From assembly GCF_019093865.1 (NCBI RefSeq), contig NZ_JABJXD010000003.1, positions 62,001 to 126,000 on the forward strand: a DNA stretch of 64,000 nucleotides, given 5' to 3'. Origin of the DNA: Lentibacillus saliphilus (GTDB lineage: Bacteria; Bacillota; Bacilli; Bacillales; Amphibacillaceae). A program made the position numbers and the translations under genes. Under the pieces are notes generated by a model. It had not been told where the DNA came from and did not search any database. It saw only the letters and a program-made list of their open reading frames with translations. Below, piece by piece: positions 44,226 to 53,408 of this stretch (position 1 is the first letter of the stretch; each line of letters starts with the position of its first letter).

Positions 44226-44972
44226 TTATTCGAGACGGTTTAGTTGCTGCAAGAACCGTTTAGACTTTAAATTGTAACCACCATATTGATCATAATAGCC
44301 ATCTAGAATTGTTCGTAGCAGCTTAATATTTTCTGCCTTAACGGATATTGAGCCAATCCGTTCTATGTCTGTTTCCGCAAAAACGACTAGCCATTTAGCT
44401 AAAGTATCTGGTAATGTTACCGCATGCTGATCGTGCTGACGGCACTGCAAACATAAATATCCGCCTTCAGCAACAGAAAATGCATATGGAAATTGTGAGC
44501 GTCCGCACAGGACACAATGGTTAAGTATTGGGGAAAACCCACCTTTGGCAAACATTTTTAATTCATACATGATTATTGGAATGGCTGATTCTGCCTCTTC
44601 ATCAATTCGTTTCAACGTCAAATATAACTGTTTGAACATAAATGGATCTGGCTGAAAACGATCTAATAGTTTATCCGTTAATTCAACAATATAGGCTGAA
44701 TAAGCTGTTTTAATAATATCTTCGCGAATACCGCGATATGAATGAATGATTTCTCCTTGTTGGAGTGTACTTAAACCATTCCTGTTAATATACATTAAAC
44801 AATCAACATATATGAAAGGCTGCGTTAAAGCAGCCATTTTACTCCTCGGTTTATTTGCACCTCTGGCAATTGCAGAGAATTTCCCTACTTGTGGACTCAT
44901 AATTGTTACAATTTTATGCGTTTCTCCATAATCTTGTGTTCGTAAGACGATCCCCTTTATTTTTTCAAGCAC
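44226..44972 (-). CDS. recO: DNA repair protein RecO
   Basis: This 248-residue RecO loads RecA on SSB-coated DNA with RecF/RecR. The N-terminal OB fold starts MLEKIKGIVLRTQDYGE, and the zinc site uses CVLCGRSQ and CLQCRQHD near 150-175. The start is GTG because AGGTGA lies 5 bases upstream; an earlier GTG sits within that site. It follows yqzL in the era-yqzL-recO order. Confidence 0.94.
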   Translation of the reverse strand: MLEKIKGIVLRTQDYGETHKIVTIMSPQVGKFSAIARGANKPRSKMAALTQPFIYVDCLMYINRNGLSTLQQGEIIHSYRGIREDIIKTAYSAYIVELTDKLLDRFQPDPFMFKQLYLTLKRIDEEAESAIPIIMYELKMFAKGGFSPILNHCVLCGRSQFPYAFSVAEGGYLCLQCRQHDQHAVTLPDTLAKWLVVFAETDIERIGSISVKAENIKLLRTILDGYYDQYGGYNLKSKRFLQQLNRLE

Positions 44973-45006
44973 ACAGCTCACCTATTCTCACTATTAATAA
45001 AGACCG

Positions 45007-45147
45007 TTAATCAGATAAAGGTGTATGACGAGATTCGGTATCAATGTCCGTATTAGGTGTATCGGTCGTATTCTCTAGTTCTTTCATGAGTAAATAGGTT
45101 TCAATGTTTCCTGTCTGACTAAATAACTTCCAAGTCAAATCAATCAC
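45007..45147 (-). CDS. yqzL: YqzL family protein
   Basis: This 46-residue protein, MIDLTWKLFSQTGNIETYLL then MKELENTTDT, is a clear match to the short YqzL family, found between era and recO. The start is GTG with AAAGGTGGGG upstream; the longer open frame has no better start. The function is unknown; the position suggests a link to ribosome maturation or DNA repair. Confidence 0.9.
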   Translation of the reverse strand: MIDLTWKLFSQTGNIETYLLMKELENTTDTPNTDIDTESRHTPLSD

Positions 45148-45240
45148 AAGAAACCCCACCTTTCTTTGTGTGTTTGAACATGTGTGTACGTTTAGAATGA
45201 CCCCACACAGACAAACCATGAGTATAAAAATTTACCAGAT

Positions 45241-46146
45241 CTAATACGTGTCATTATCATACCCAAGAGAACGAAGCTGACTTTGTTTGTTTCGCCAATC
45301 CTTTTGAACCTTTACCCATAACTCTAAATAAACCTTTGTACCGAGAAGTGTTTCAATATCGGCACGTGCTTTTTTGCCAATATTTTTCAGCATGCTTCCC
45401 TGTTTACCAATCAAAATCCCCTTTTGAGATTTTCTTTCCGTTAAAATAACGGCATGAATATGAACAAGGTCAGAATGCTTTTTTTCTATCGTCTCAATAA
45501 CAACTGCAATTGAGTGAGGAATTTCTTCTTGAGTGAGTTCAAGAACTTTTTCTCGTATCATTTCACTCATAATAAACCGCTCTGGGTGATCCGTTACTTG
45601 ATCCACTGGGTAATATTGAGGACCCGACGGTAAATACGCTTTTAGCACTTCAAGCAAATGATTTACATTATTATCTTCTTTTGCAGAGATCGGAACAACC
45701 TCAGCAAAATCATATTTGTCTTTATATTGTTCGATTAAAGAAAATAATTGCTCAGGTGTCACAAGATCTATTTTATTGATGATAAGAAAAACAGGACTAT
45801 TATTAACATTTTGTAGTCTGTCGATAATAAATTGATCACCTTTACCGTATCCTTCGGCTGCATTGATCATAAATAAAACAGCATCCACTTCATTTAACGT
45901 GCTTTGCGCAGTTTTAACCATGAAATCACCTAGTTGGTGTTTCGGCTTATGGATACCTGGCGTATCAATAAAAACAAATTGGGCATCCGTCTGTGTCACG
46001 ACACCCTGTATTTTATTTCGTGTTGTCTGCGGTTTATCACTCATAATTGCTACTTTTTGACCGATTACGTGATTAAGGAAAGTCGACTTTCCAACGTTCG
46101 GTCTCCCAATTATTGAGATAAAACCCGATTTGTGATCCTGTGTCAT
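45241..46146 (-). CDS. era: GTPase Era
   Basis: This 301-residue GTPase needed for 16S rRNA/30S maturation has G1 GRPNVGKST (13-21), G3 DTPGIH near 60, G4 NKID near 123 and G5 SAKE near 153. A C-terminal KH domain contains [19 protein letters not shown] and binds the 3' end of 16S rRNA. It lies downstream of dgkA. In B. subtilis, from memory, cdd sits between them; it is missing here. Confidence 0.97.
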   Translation of the reverse strand: MTQDHKSGFISIIGRPNVGKSTFLNHVIGQKVAIMSDKPQTTRNKIQGVVTQTDAQFVFIDTPGIHKPKHQLGDFMVKTAQSTLNEVDAVLFMINAAEGYGKGDQFIIDRLQNVNNSPVFLIINKIDLVTPEQLFSLIEQYKDKYDFAEVVPISAKEDNNVNHLLEVLKAYLPSGPQYYPVDQVTDHPERFIMSEMIREKVLELTQEEIPHSIAVVIETIEKKHSDLVHIHAVILTERKSQKGILIGKQGSMLKNIGKKARADIETLLGTKVYLELWVKVQKDWRNKQSQLRSLGYDNDTY

Positions 46147-46211
46147 GTTGTATCCTCCGAGCTTAATTTAAAATTTAGTATCCGTAACGTTATAGCCATA
46201 CGGAGCCATTT

Positions 46212-46583
46212 TTAAGTCAGTATATCGAGAAGTTTAGGTAAAAAAATAATAAATCCCGTTATCGCTGCAGCAATTGCCGCCAAAAGAACCGCACCGGCAG
46301 CCATATCTTTAATGTGCTTCGTTAGCACATGATAGTCAGGCTTTATGTAATCCATCATTAACTCAATACAGGAGTTAATCACTTCAGTCACCATCACCAA
46401 TGCAATCACAACGGTGATGAGCACCCATTCGACCTTACTAATTTGTAAAACGACGCCACATATAATCGCTAAAATAGCAGCAACCATATGAATGCGCATA
46501 TTCTGTTCTTGTTTAATAACGTAGGCAATTCCGTTCAATGCAAAAGACAGACCAATTCCTGTCTTTTGCTCTTTACCGGCCAA
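46212..46583 (-). CDS. dgkA: Diacylglycerol/undecaprenol kinase family protein
   Basis: This integral membrane lipid kinase of about 123 residues has three transmembrane helices and the family motif VTEVINSCIELMMDYI, with KHIKDMAAGAVLLAAI following. Gram-positive homologues phosphorylate undecaprenol. The N terminus overlaps the end of ybeY. A TTG here (10 bases after GGAG) or one 6 bases upstream is the likely start; the exact choice is uncertain. Confidence 0.88.
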   Translation of the reverse strand: MAGKEQKTGIGLSFALNGIAYVIKQEQNMRIHMVAAILAIICGVVLQISKVEWVLITVVIALVMVTEVINSCIELMMDYIKPDYHVLTKHIKDMAAGAVLLAAIAAAITGFIIFLPKLLDILT

Positions 46584-47040
46584 TGCCAAAAGACTCCAGC
46601 AATTCATTTTGCTTTTCAGTCATAATGGTTTCATCTTCAGTATTCATATGATCATAGCCCAATAAATGTAAAAAGCCATGAAGCGCTAAGAAACAGAATT
46701 CCCGCTCATCAGAATGCCCATATTCATCTGCTTGCCGACTTGCTGTGTCTACAGAAATAACGATATCACCTAGCGCAAGCGGTATACTATCTTCACCAAT
46801 AATGTCTAACTCCTCATCAACCACGTCTTGTAAAGCAAATGAAAGAACATCAGTCGGCTTATCAAGCTGTCTGTAATTACGATTAAGTGCTTGAATTTCG
46901 TTATCATCTACAAAATTAACAGATATCTCTGCCTCTCTTGCAATCCCTTCTTTTTTGGCGGCAAACAGAAGTAACTGTTGGATCGTATCGACGATGTCAG
47001 CAGATACGGACTTTGTATTGTCATGAAAATCTATATGCAT
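46573..47040 (-). CDS. ybeY: Endoribonuclease YbeY
   Basis: This 155-residue zinc-dependent single-strand RNase is involved in 16S rRNA 3' end processing and ribosome quality control. The metal motif is HGFLHLLGYDH near residue 120, and RQLDKPTDVLSFA near 60 is also conserved. It overlaps the start of dgkA and follows pgpH by one base, within the phoH-pgpH-ybeY-dgkA-era series. Confidence 0.95.
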   Translation of the reverse strand: MHIDFHDNTKSVSADIVDTIQQLLLFAAKKEGIAREAEISVNFVDDNEIQALNRNYRQLDKPTDVLSFALQDVVDEELDIIGEDSIPLALGDIVISVDTASRQADEYGHSDEREFCFLALHGFLHLLGYDHMNTEDETIMTEKQNELLESFGIGR

Positions 47041-47041
47041 A

Positions 47042-49183
47042 TTATTTGACCTCCTCCACAGGGTATTGAATACGTGAATGGAATATCCCTTTTAATGTTT
47101 CACATATCGCTTGTTCAATCGTATTTAAATCCCTCATCGTCAGTGAACAATCATCAAGTTGACCGTCCATTAACCGGTCATCAATAATGCTCGATACCAG
47201 TTGTTCGATCTTCTCTTCCGTCGGTTCACTCATCGACCTGACTGCAGCTTCTACTGAATCACATATACAGACAATTGCCGCTTCCTTCGTTTTAGGCTTC
47301 GGACCTGGATAACGAAAAGCCGACTCTTCCACATGGACAGCTGTTTCTTTTTCTTTATAATAAAAGTATTTTAGCAACGATGTACCATGATGTTCATTTG
47401 CAATGGCAATGATTTCCTTAGGCATTTTATGCTGCTTTAACATATCAGCACCATCATATGGATGACTTATAATAATATCTGCACTTTCACGTGGATCCAT
47501 ACGATCATGAGGGTTCGCCATTCCAATTTGATTTTCGATAAAAAAATGCGGTCTAACCGTTTTTCCAATATCGTGATAATAAGCGCCTACCCGTGCCAAC
47601 AAGCCGTTTGCTCCAATTGCCTCACATGCTGCTTCACTTAGATTCGCAACCATTACCGAATGATGATATGTCCCAGGTGCTTCCATTAAAATCTTTCTCA
47701 ATAACGGATGGTTTGGGTTAGATAATGATAGCAACTTAATATCAGACAGAATACCGAGAGATGTTTCAAAAAACGGCATAAGGCCTAATGTGAGTACAGC
47801 AGATAAAAATGCAGATGCAATTCCATAGCCGCTCTGAAAAATGAGATCACTCCATGCATACTTCTCAAACGATAAAAAAACGAATAGCATAATTGTAACG
47901 ACATTAATGAACGCCATACCAATTCCGGCTCTCATAATGGATAAGCGATCTTTCACATTCATTAAGAAAATAATGGCACCCAACTGTGAAAACAAAAAGT
48001 AAATACCTGCTTCAAAGTTGAGCGAGCCAGGGATTTCTGCGTTAAAAATAACACTTCCAATAACAGCATACATAATCGCCAATACGATGGCAAGTCTCTC
48101 TTGAATAAGCTGTTTGACGAGTAATACGCCTGTTGCGATCGGTACAACATAAAATAATTGATTGACTTCAGTTGTAAACAGACTTACAACTTTCATTAAA
48201 CCAATTGTTATAAGACTGACGAGTAATACCGTGATGACTGTACCTCTGTCTAAACGGTCCTTCTGATCAAGACCATTCATTTCATAGATTAAGACAGTTA
48301 AGATGAGCAAAAGCAATAAAATAAGTCCAATTAAAGGAAACACATTGCGATCCTTGTTTAAAAGACCTACTAATTGAAGTTCCTCATATGTTTCATTTGT
48401 AATACGTTGCCCTTCTCTAACAATGATTTCACCAGCTCTAATCACCTCAGGCTCAACACTACTTGCGGCTTCTTTTTCGGCCTGCATCGTTTTTTCCACA
48501 TCATAAAACGCGTTTTCTGTAACTGCAAAATTACTAATCTCTGACAACGCCTGAATCATACCACTCGATAAATTAGAATAATTCAGATGTTGCTTCACAT
48601 CATTAGCCGTTGTTTTAATATTTTGAGCACGCACACCGTTAGCAAGTGTGTCAGACAAAATTCTTTTAAAGACACGTTCACCCTCTTGACGCTCTTTTGG
48701 GGACGCTTCAACCAGCTGAAAAAATGCACCCTCATTAACAGACTTCGTAATTTCATCAGATAATATTTGCTTCAGTCGTTCAACCTTTTCTAATGCCGTC
48801 AATTGAATAACGTCTGTTTCTTCATTCAATTCCTCAGGATTCTCATTCTGCTCATCCTCGAGTTTTGTAATGGCATCAAATATTTCTTCAACGTATGCAA
48901 TGCGCTCTTTCGTCACTTCTGTGGATATGGTGTATCGGTCTTCGACGGAAGCGATCGTTTCCCGCATTTTTCGCTCTGTTTCCGATTTGTTTTCAACCGT
49001 AATAGGTGACCGAATGGTTTCTTTCGCTATCGCAAATCGTTCGATATCATACGTTTCGGTATACACATTGTTAAACGTAGCAAGAAAAAATAGCACACCA
49101 AGAAAAATAGCCGGTATTATGATTGAAAACCATCTCGCTTTCATGCGACCTAGCCAGGTTAACATTTTTTTAATAGGCACCAT
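47042..49183 (-). CDS. pgpH: Cyclic-di-AMP phosphodiesterase PgpH (7TM-7TMR-HD)
   Basis: This 713-residue protein has one N-terminal helix, an extracellular 7TMR-HDED domain (about 40-270), seven membrane helices (280-460) and a cytoplasmic HD domain. The HD metal site is in GAYYHDIGK near 545, with HSVMVANLSEAA before it and IIANEHHGTSLL-like IAIANEHHGT after it. Family members hydrolyse c-di-AMP. GGGGGGTGGG precedes the ATG. A short terminator lies between phoH and this gene. Confidence 0.94.
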   Translation of the reverse strand: MVPIKKMLTWLGRMKARWFSIIIPAIFLGVLFFLATFNNVYTETYDIERFAIAKETIRSPITVENKSETERKMRETIASVEDRYTISTEVTKERIAYVEEIFDAITKLEDEQNENPEELNEETDVIQLTALEKVERLKQILSDEITKSVNEGAFFQLVEASPKERQEGERVFKRILSDTLANGVRAQNIKTTANDVKQHLNYSNLSSGMIQALSEISNFAVTENAFYDVEKTMQAEKEAASSVEPEVIRAGEIIVREGQRITNETYEELQLVGLLNKDRNVFPLIGLILLLLLILTVLIYEMNGLDQKDRLDRGTVITVLLVSLITIGLMKVVSLFTTEVNQLFYVVPIATGVLLVKQLIQERLAIVLAIMYAVIGSVIFNAEIPGSLNFEAGIYFLFSQLGAIIFLMNVKDRLSIMRAGIGMAFINVVTIMLFVFLSFEKYAWSDLIFQSGYGIASAFLSAVLTLGLMPFFETSLGILSDIKLLSLSNPNHPLLRKILMEAPGTYHHSVMVANLSEAACEAIGANGLLARVGAYYHDIGKTVRPHFFIENQIGMANPHDRMDPRESADIIISHPYDGADMLKQHKMPKEIIAIANEHHGTSLLKYFYYKEKETAVHVEESAFRYPGPKPKTKEAAIVCICDSVEAAVRSMSEPTEEKIEQLVSSIIDDRLMDGQLDDCSLTMRDLNTIEQAICETLKGIFHSRIQYPVEEVK

Positions 49184-49223
49184 AACCCACCCCCCTATTT
49201 ATGAGACGATTTAATATGCAAAA

Positions 49224-49247
49224 TAAGACCCGCTTAACGGGGTCTTA
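49224..49247 (-). terminator. Intra-operon terminator between phoH and pgpH
   Basis: Stem TAAGACCC/GGGTCTTA with an 8-base loop, followed by TTTTGC on the minus strand. It is modest and probably leaky. Confidence 0.7.
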
Positions 49248-49255
49248 CGGTTGAT

Positions 49256-50218
49256 TTAAGTGTTCTCTTTTTCATATGCTTCAATAATTCTTTGGACTAA
49301 TGGATGCCTTACAACATCTGTTTGATCTAAATAGACAAATTCAACACCTTGGACCGAAGCTAATAAGCGACTCGCAACACGCAAACCAGACGTCGTTCCT
49401 CTCGGTAAATCGACTTGCGTAATATCACCAGTAATGATCATCTTAGAGCCAAAGCCTAGTCGTGTGAGAAACATCTTCATTTGTTCAGGTGTCGTATTTT
49501 GCGCCTCATCTAAAATTACAAATGCATCATCTAGGGTTCTCCCCCGCATATACGCGAGTGGGGCAATTTCAATAACCTCTCGTTCAATTAACCGCGCTGT
49601 GTGCTCAGTCCCTAAAACATCATGGAGGGCATCATACAATGGTCGGAGGTAAGGGTCTACCTTTTCCTTTAAATCACCAGGAAGAAAACCAAGGCTCTCT
49701 CCTGCTTCGACAGCAGGCCGAGTTAGTATGATTCGTTTTGTAAATCCGTTTTTCAGAGCATGTACAGCCATAACGACTGCTAAATATGTTTTACCAGTAC
49801 CGGCTGGCCCTATCCCAAACACAAGGTCACTCGATTTAATAGACTTAATGTAATTTTTCTGCCCGAGTGTTTTAACACGGATGCCTTTACCTTTGTGCGT
49901 TTTCGTTATTTCATCTTCAAATAACGTTTCAAACTGGTCAATTTTTCCCGCCTTAGCCAAATCAACTGCATAAACGACGTCACGCTCAGAGATGGTTAAG
50001 CCTTTTCTAATTAAAACAAGTAAATTAAGAAGGACATCCTGGACATGGGTAACATCTTGTTCTGCTCCAGACACCCTCACCTGTTCACCTCGAGACACGA
50101 TAGATACATGAAGCTTTTCTTCAAGGTGTTTTAAATGTTTATCGTTTGTACCAAACAGAGCGAGTGCTTCAGTTGCTCCAGTTAAACGCAAATCAATGGC
50201 ATGCAGATTTTCCGACAT
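49256..50218 (-). CDS. phoH: PhoH-like ATPase
   Basis: This 320-residue P-loop protein has the Walker A GPAGTGKTYLAV near residue 130, a Walker B region DDAFVILDEAQNTT near 225, and ITGDITQVDLP near 260. PhoH-like (YbeZ) proteins pair with YbeY in RNA metabolism. ATG is chosen because AAGGAG lies 6 bases upstream and it overlaps the yqfD stop. Confidence 0.94.
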   Translation of the reverse strand: MSENLHAIDLRLTGATEALALFGTNDKHLKHLEEKLHVSIVSRGEQVRVSGAEQDVTHVQDVLLNLLVLIRKGLTISERDVVYAVDLAKAGKIDQFETLFEDEITKTHKGKGIRVKTLGQKNYIKSIKSSDLVFGIGPAGTGKTYLAVVMAVHALKNGFTKRIILTRPAVEAGESLGFLPGDLKEKVDPYLRPLYDALHDVLGTEHTARLIEREVIEIAPLAYMRGRTLDDAFVILDEAQNTTPEQMKMFLTRLGFGSKMIITGDITQVDLPRGTTSGLRVASRLLASVQGVEFVYLDQTDVVRHPLVQRIIEAYEKENT

Positions 50219-50220
50219 AA

Positions 50221-51441
50221 TCAATCTCCTTGAGTTAAAGGTTCAATTTCTGATATATCTTCTTCTACTGTCAAATATAAGATTAGTTTAACTTTACCAT
50301 GCTCCGTTGATTCATGCAAAATTTTCTTAGAAATAATCTCCGCTTGTGGACCAATTTTAAGTTGGAGTTCTTTTTGCGCCTGAGCGATCCCTTTTTTTAT
50401 GGCCTCTTGCTTCGTTCTTGTTGCCTGTTGACGTTCAGTTTCGCTCACAACCGTTTTATTAAATTCAATCGGGAGCTTCCATTTTAAGACGTATATATCG
50501 TGATTATGAACTTCTTCATAACTCATTTCATAATCTGGTTGTTTAAACCCCCAAATAGGCAATGTAAGACTCCCAATTGATAAGCTATATTGTGTTGTTT
50601 TATCACCTGTTAATTGATCATTTATATAGTCAAGAGGAATCGTTACGGTCGTCTCATACCATGTTTTGGCAATAATTTCTCCATCTGCGGCAACGCGTGT
50701 TTTGGGCTTGTCCGTATCATCGTTTTCATCATCTTCTCGTTCTTCAGGACCTAATTCTCCTGAAACGAGTATGTCTCCTTTCTCGACATAATCATTTACA
50801 CGAACTTTGGGAAGCCCTTTTGATACATATACCTTTTCAATAACACCACTTTTTCGAGCGACGAGGTTACGCGGTCCTGGAGGCGCTTCTTCTTCTACAA
50901 CGATCTTTTCCACACCTTCAAGGAAATAGGTTGTCCCTTTTTTATGCACACCAATCCATAATAGTTCTGGAATATCTTCAATGAGCTTTCGCTGTATAAT
51001 ACTCGGCTCATCCAAGGAAAGCGCCCATGCACCTTCATGAACGCCGTAATGATCGAGTTGTGCATATATTTTTTCTTCTAATTCTTTAGGTACATTTGTA
51101 ATTTCAACCTTCCACACTAGGTTCGATAATACAACGATTAAAAGTAAGCTCACACATAAGCTTAATACAAATGGCGTATTTGATTTAAATCGACGAAAAC
51201 GTACTGGAAAGCCTTTTTGGGCTGTGAACGTGATTTTATAATGACTTCTCCTTCTCAGTTGTCTCATTTTAGATATATCACGTAACCTAATATTCCCAGA
51301 GCATACTGTTGCGCTTTCTTTTTTCATGTTCCATACAGATATACCATGGGCCACCAGTTTATTAAAAAAGCGCTCTGGATATGCGCCTGCTACTGATATC
51401 GTTACATATCCAGTAAAGAATGTTCCTTGTATTTGCCGCAT
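50221..51441 (-). CDS. yqfD: Sporulation protein YqfD
   Basis: This 406-residue sporulation membrane protein has a soluble N terminus (YVTISVAGAYPERFFNKLVAHGISVWNM), one transmembrane helix (about 90-110, FVLSLCVSLLLIVVLSNLVW) and a large extracellular domain to the end. In B. subtilis it is made under sigma-E and needed for efficient sporulation. GGGGGACAG precedes the ATG. It follows yqfC by 27 bases. Confidence 0.94.
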   Translation of the reverse strand: MRQIQGTFFTGYVTISVAGAYPERFFNKLVAHGISVWNMKKESATVCSGNIRLRDISKMRQLRRRSHYKITFTAQKGFPVRFRRFKSNTPFVLSLCVSLLLIVVLSNLVWKVEITNVPKELEEKIYAQLDHYGVHEGAWALSLDEPSIIQRKLIEDIPELLWIGVHKKGTTYFLEGVEKIVVEEEAPPGPRNLVARKSGVIEKVYVSKGLPKVRVNDYVEKGDILVSGELGPEEREDDENDDTDKPKTRVAADGEIIAKTWYETTVTIPLDYINDQLTGDKTTQYSLSIGSLTLPIWGFKQPDYEMSYEEVHNHDIYVLKWKLPIEFNKTVVSETERQQATRTKQEAIKKGIAQAQKELQLKIGPQAEIISKKILHESTEHGKVKLILYLTVEEDISEIEPLTQGD

Positions 51442-51468
51442 ACTGTCCCCCTACTTTCACTTAACAAT

Positions 51469-51750
51469 TTATGACTCAATCAAGCTGATGTGTTGAATCG
51501 TCCCTTCCAGCAATATCTCTTCTGGTAACATCATCTTAATCACGAATGTATGTCCTTGAATTTTAATATGACCATGATTTGTTTTTAAGGTTAATTCCTT
51601 TTCTGTGTACACAACAAGCCCTTTATGATTTTCAATATAAACGTGAAGATGTCCGATAACAGTAATTCTTGGTAATTCAAGCATCGTATCTGACGGAAGG
51701 GCCAGATGATTAACGAGCCAGGGTTTTATCCGTTGTTGCCATTTGTTCAA
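51469..51750 (-). CDS. yqfC: Sporulation protein YqfC
   Basis: This 93-residue protein (MNKWQQRIKPWLVNHLALPS then DTMLELPRITVIGHLHVYIENH) is the small sporulation protein YqfC, related to YabP. The start is TTG because GGGAGGGGGG lies about 7 bases upstream and the length then matches the family; the longer frame has no site. In B. subtilis it is cotranscribed with yqfD under sigma-E. Confidence 0.92.
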   Translation of the reverse strand: MNKWQQRIKPWLVNHLALPSDTMLELPRITVIGHLHVYIENHKGLVVYTEKELTLKTNHGHIKIQGHTFVIKMMLPEEILLEGTIQHISLIES

Positions 51751-51805
51751 AGATGAGCCCCCCTCTCCCAATATATTCTTATGAAATAGGGATGACATTA
51801 AGAAC

Positions 51806-51846
51806 AAAAAAAGCCATTAACAGGCTTTAATGACCTGTTAATGGCT
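51806..51846 (-). terminator. Terminator after yqfB
   Basis: A perfect 13-bp stem AGCCATTAACAGG/CCTGTTAATGGCT with a 9-base loop, followed on the minus strand by TTTTTTT. It separates the nfeD-floA-yqfB unit from yqfC. Confidence 0.95.
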
Positions 51847-51864
51847 GTGAAGCAATTAAATGTG

Positions 51865-52359
51865 TTATAAACGCTCTGTGCGTTGTTTTGTCACACTTCG
51901 ATACGGCTTAAGTGCACGTGGCTGTCCAAGAATCTCTGACATTACAATGCCATTAATGATTCCTTTTCCAGTCAAATGACTTTTTAACTGTTTCTTTAAC
52001 TCCCGTTGTTGAACATTGTCTTGAGCATGATTGTCGTTCATCCGCGACTGAAGCCGAGTTGGCATGACATCCTCAACATATTCAACCGGAGAGCTGTTAA
52101 CATTCATTCGCTTTGCTAACGCTTCTCTTTGAGATTGCTTATACAATTCAGCTTCAGTTTGTCTGCTTTCTGGTTTGGGCGTCGGCATCGTCTGGGCTTC
52201 AACATTCGGACCAGATGGGGTCCGCTGTGTTTGCGACCTCGACGGTTGCTTTCTTTCTTCTTGTTTGTCGGTTTTGTCCTTTAAGAAACCCATTAGACCA
52301 ATAATAACCGCAACGATAATAAAGAAATTTGCCGACACTAATTCAATTAATTCGTTCAT
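51865..52359 (-). CDS. Membrane-anchored protein in the yqfB position
   Basis: This 164-residue protein has one N-terminal membrane helix (residues 8-25), a long low-complexity linker rich in Q, P, R, S and T (about 30-115), and a C-terminal helical motif LKKQLKSHLTGKGIINGIVM then SEILGQPRALKPYRS. It lies directly after floA, where B. subtilis has yqfB. The conserved C-terminal motif suggests an interaction site, possibly with FloA; the function is unknown. Confidence 0.75.
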   Translation of the reverse strand: MNELIELVSANFFIIVAVIIGLMGFLKDKTDKQEERKQPSRSQTQRTPSGPNVEAQTMPTPKPESRQTEAELYKQSQREALAKRMNVNSSPVEYVEDVMPTRLQSRMNDNHAQDNVQQRELKKQLKSHLTGKGIINGIVMSEILGQPRALKPYRSVTKQRTERL

Positions 52360-52379
52360 TGTGTGACCCCCAATTCCAA

Positions 52380-53375
52380 TTACTGTTGGTCATCTTCATC
52401 ATGGTCATTCTTGCTCAATTTCCCAATTGAATCACGCATATCTGTATCGGCATCAATGTTTTTGTAATTCATATAATCCATGACACCTATGTTGCCTGAA
52501 CGCAATGCTTCTGCCAACGCTTTTGGAACTTCAGCTTCCGCTTCAACAACATATGCACGCATTTCTTCAACACGGGCAAGCATTTCTTGTTCTTTAGCAA
52601 CAGCCATCGCACGACGCTCTTCAGCTTTAGCTTGAGCAATGTTTTTGTCAGCCTCAGCTTGATCTGTCTGGAGCATCGCACCGATGTTTTTCCCGATGTC
52701 CACATCGGCAATATCAATCGAAAGAATTTCAAAGGCTGTCCCTGCATCAAGTCCTTTACTTAAAACATTATGTGAGATGGAATCAGGGTTTTCCAGTACC
52801 TTTTTATGTGTTTCCGAGCTACCAATTGTACTAACAACACCTTCACCAACACGAGCGATAACCGTTTCTTCTCCGGCACCCCCAACGAGGCGGTCAATAT
52901 TGGCGCGGACAGTAATCCGTGCTTTCGCTTTCACTTCAATACCATCCATCGCAATACCCGCAATAAACGGTGTTTCAATCACTTTAGGGTTAACACTCAT
53001 TTGAACAGCTTCTAGTACGTCACGACCGGCAAGATCAATGGCAGCTGCACGTTCAAACGTAAGTGTAATATTAGCACGGTGCGCAGCAATTAAAGCATTT
53101 ACGACACGGTCTACGTTACCACCTGCTAAATAATGACTCTCGAGCTGGTTCGTCTTAACATCTAAACCAGCTTTATACGCTTTAATGAGCGGATTAATGA
53201 CTCTGGACGGGATAACACGACGTAAACGCATCCCGACCAACTGGAAAATCCCAACTTTTACACCTGCAGCAAGGGCGCTAATCCATAGCATCACCGGTAT
53301 AAAGGTAAACAGGACAGCTAATACAATTAAAATGGCTGCAATAATAATTAAAGTCAGCACTTGTTGAAAATCCAT
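52380..53375 (-). CDS. floA: Flotillin-like protein FloA
   Basis: This 331-residue SPFH-domain protein has an N-terminal membrane hairpin (about 6-38), the SPFH domain, and a coiled-coil region with repeated EA pairs ([20 protein letters not shown], then [14 protein letters not shown]). Flotillins scaffold functional membrane microdomains. It is the B. subtilis YqfA homologue and follows the long NfeD gene, its usual partner. Confidence 0.96.
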   Translation of the reverse strand: MDFQQVLTLIIIAAILIVLAVLFTFIPVMLWISALAAGVKVGIFQLVGMRLRRVIPSRVINPLIKAYKAGLDVKTNQLESHYLAGGNVDRVVNALIAAHRANITLTFERAAAIDLAGRDVLEAVQMSVNPKVIETPFIAGIAMDGIEVKAKARITVRANIDRLVGGAGEETVIARVGEGVVSTIGSSETHKKVLENPDSISHNVLSKGLDAGTAFEILSIDIADVDIGKNIGAMLQTDQAEADKNIAQAKAEERRAMAVAKEQEMLARVEEMRAYVVEAEAEVPKALAEALRSGNIGVMDYMNYKNIDADTDMRDSIGKLSKNDHDEDDQQ

Positions 53376-53408
53376 TTAAACTCCTCCTTTAGTATGTATC
53401 ATACACCA

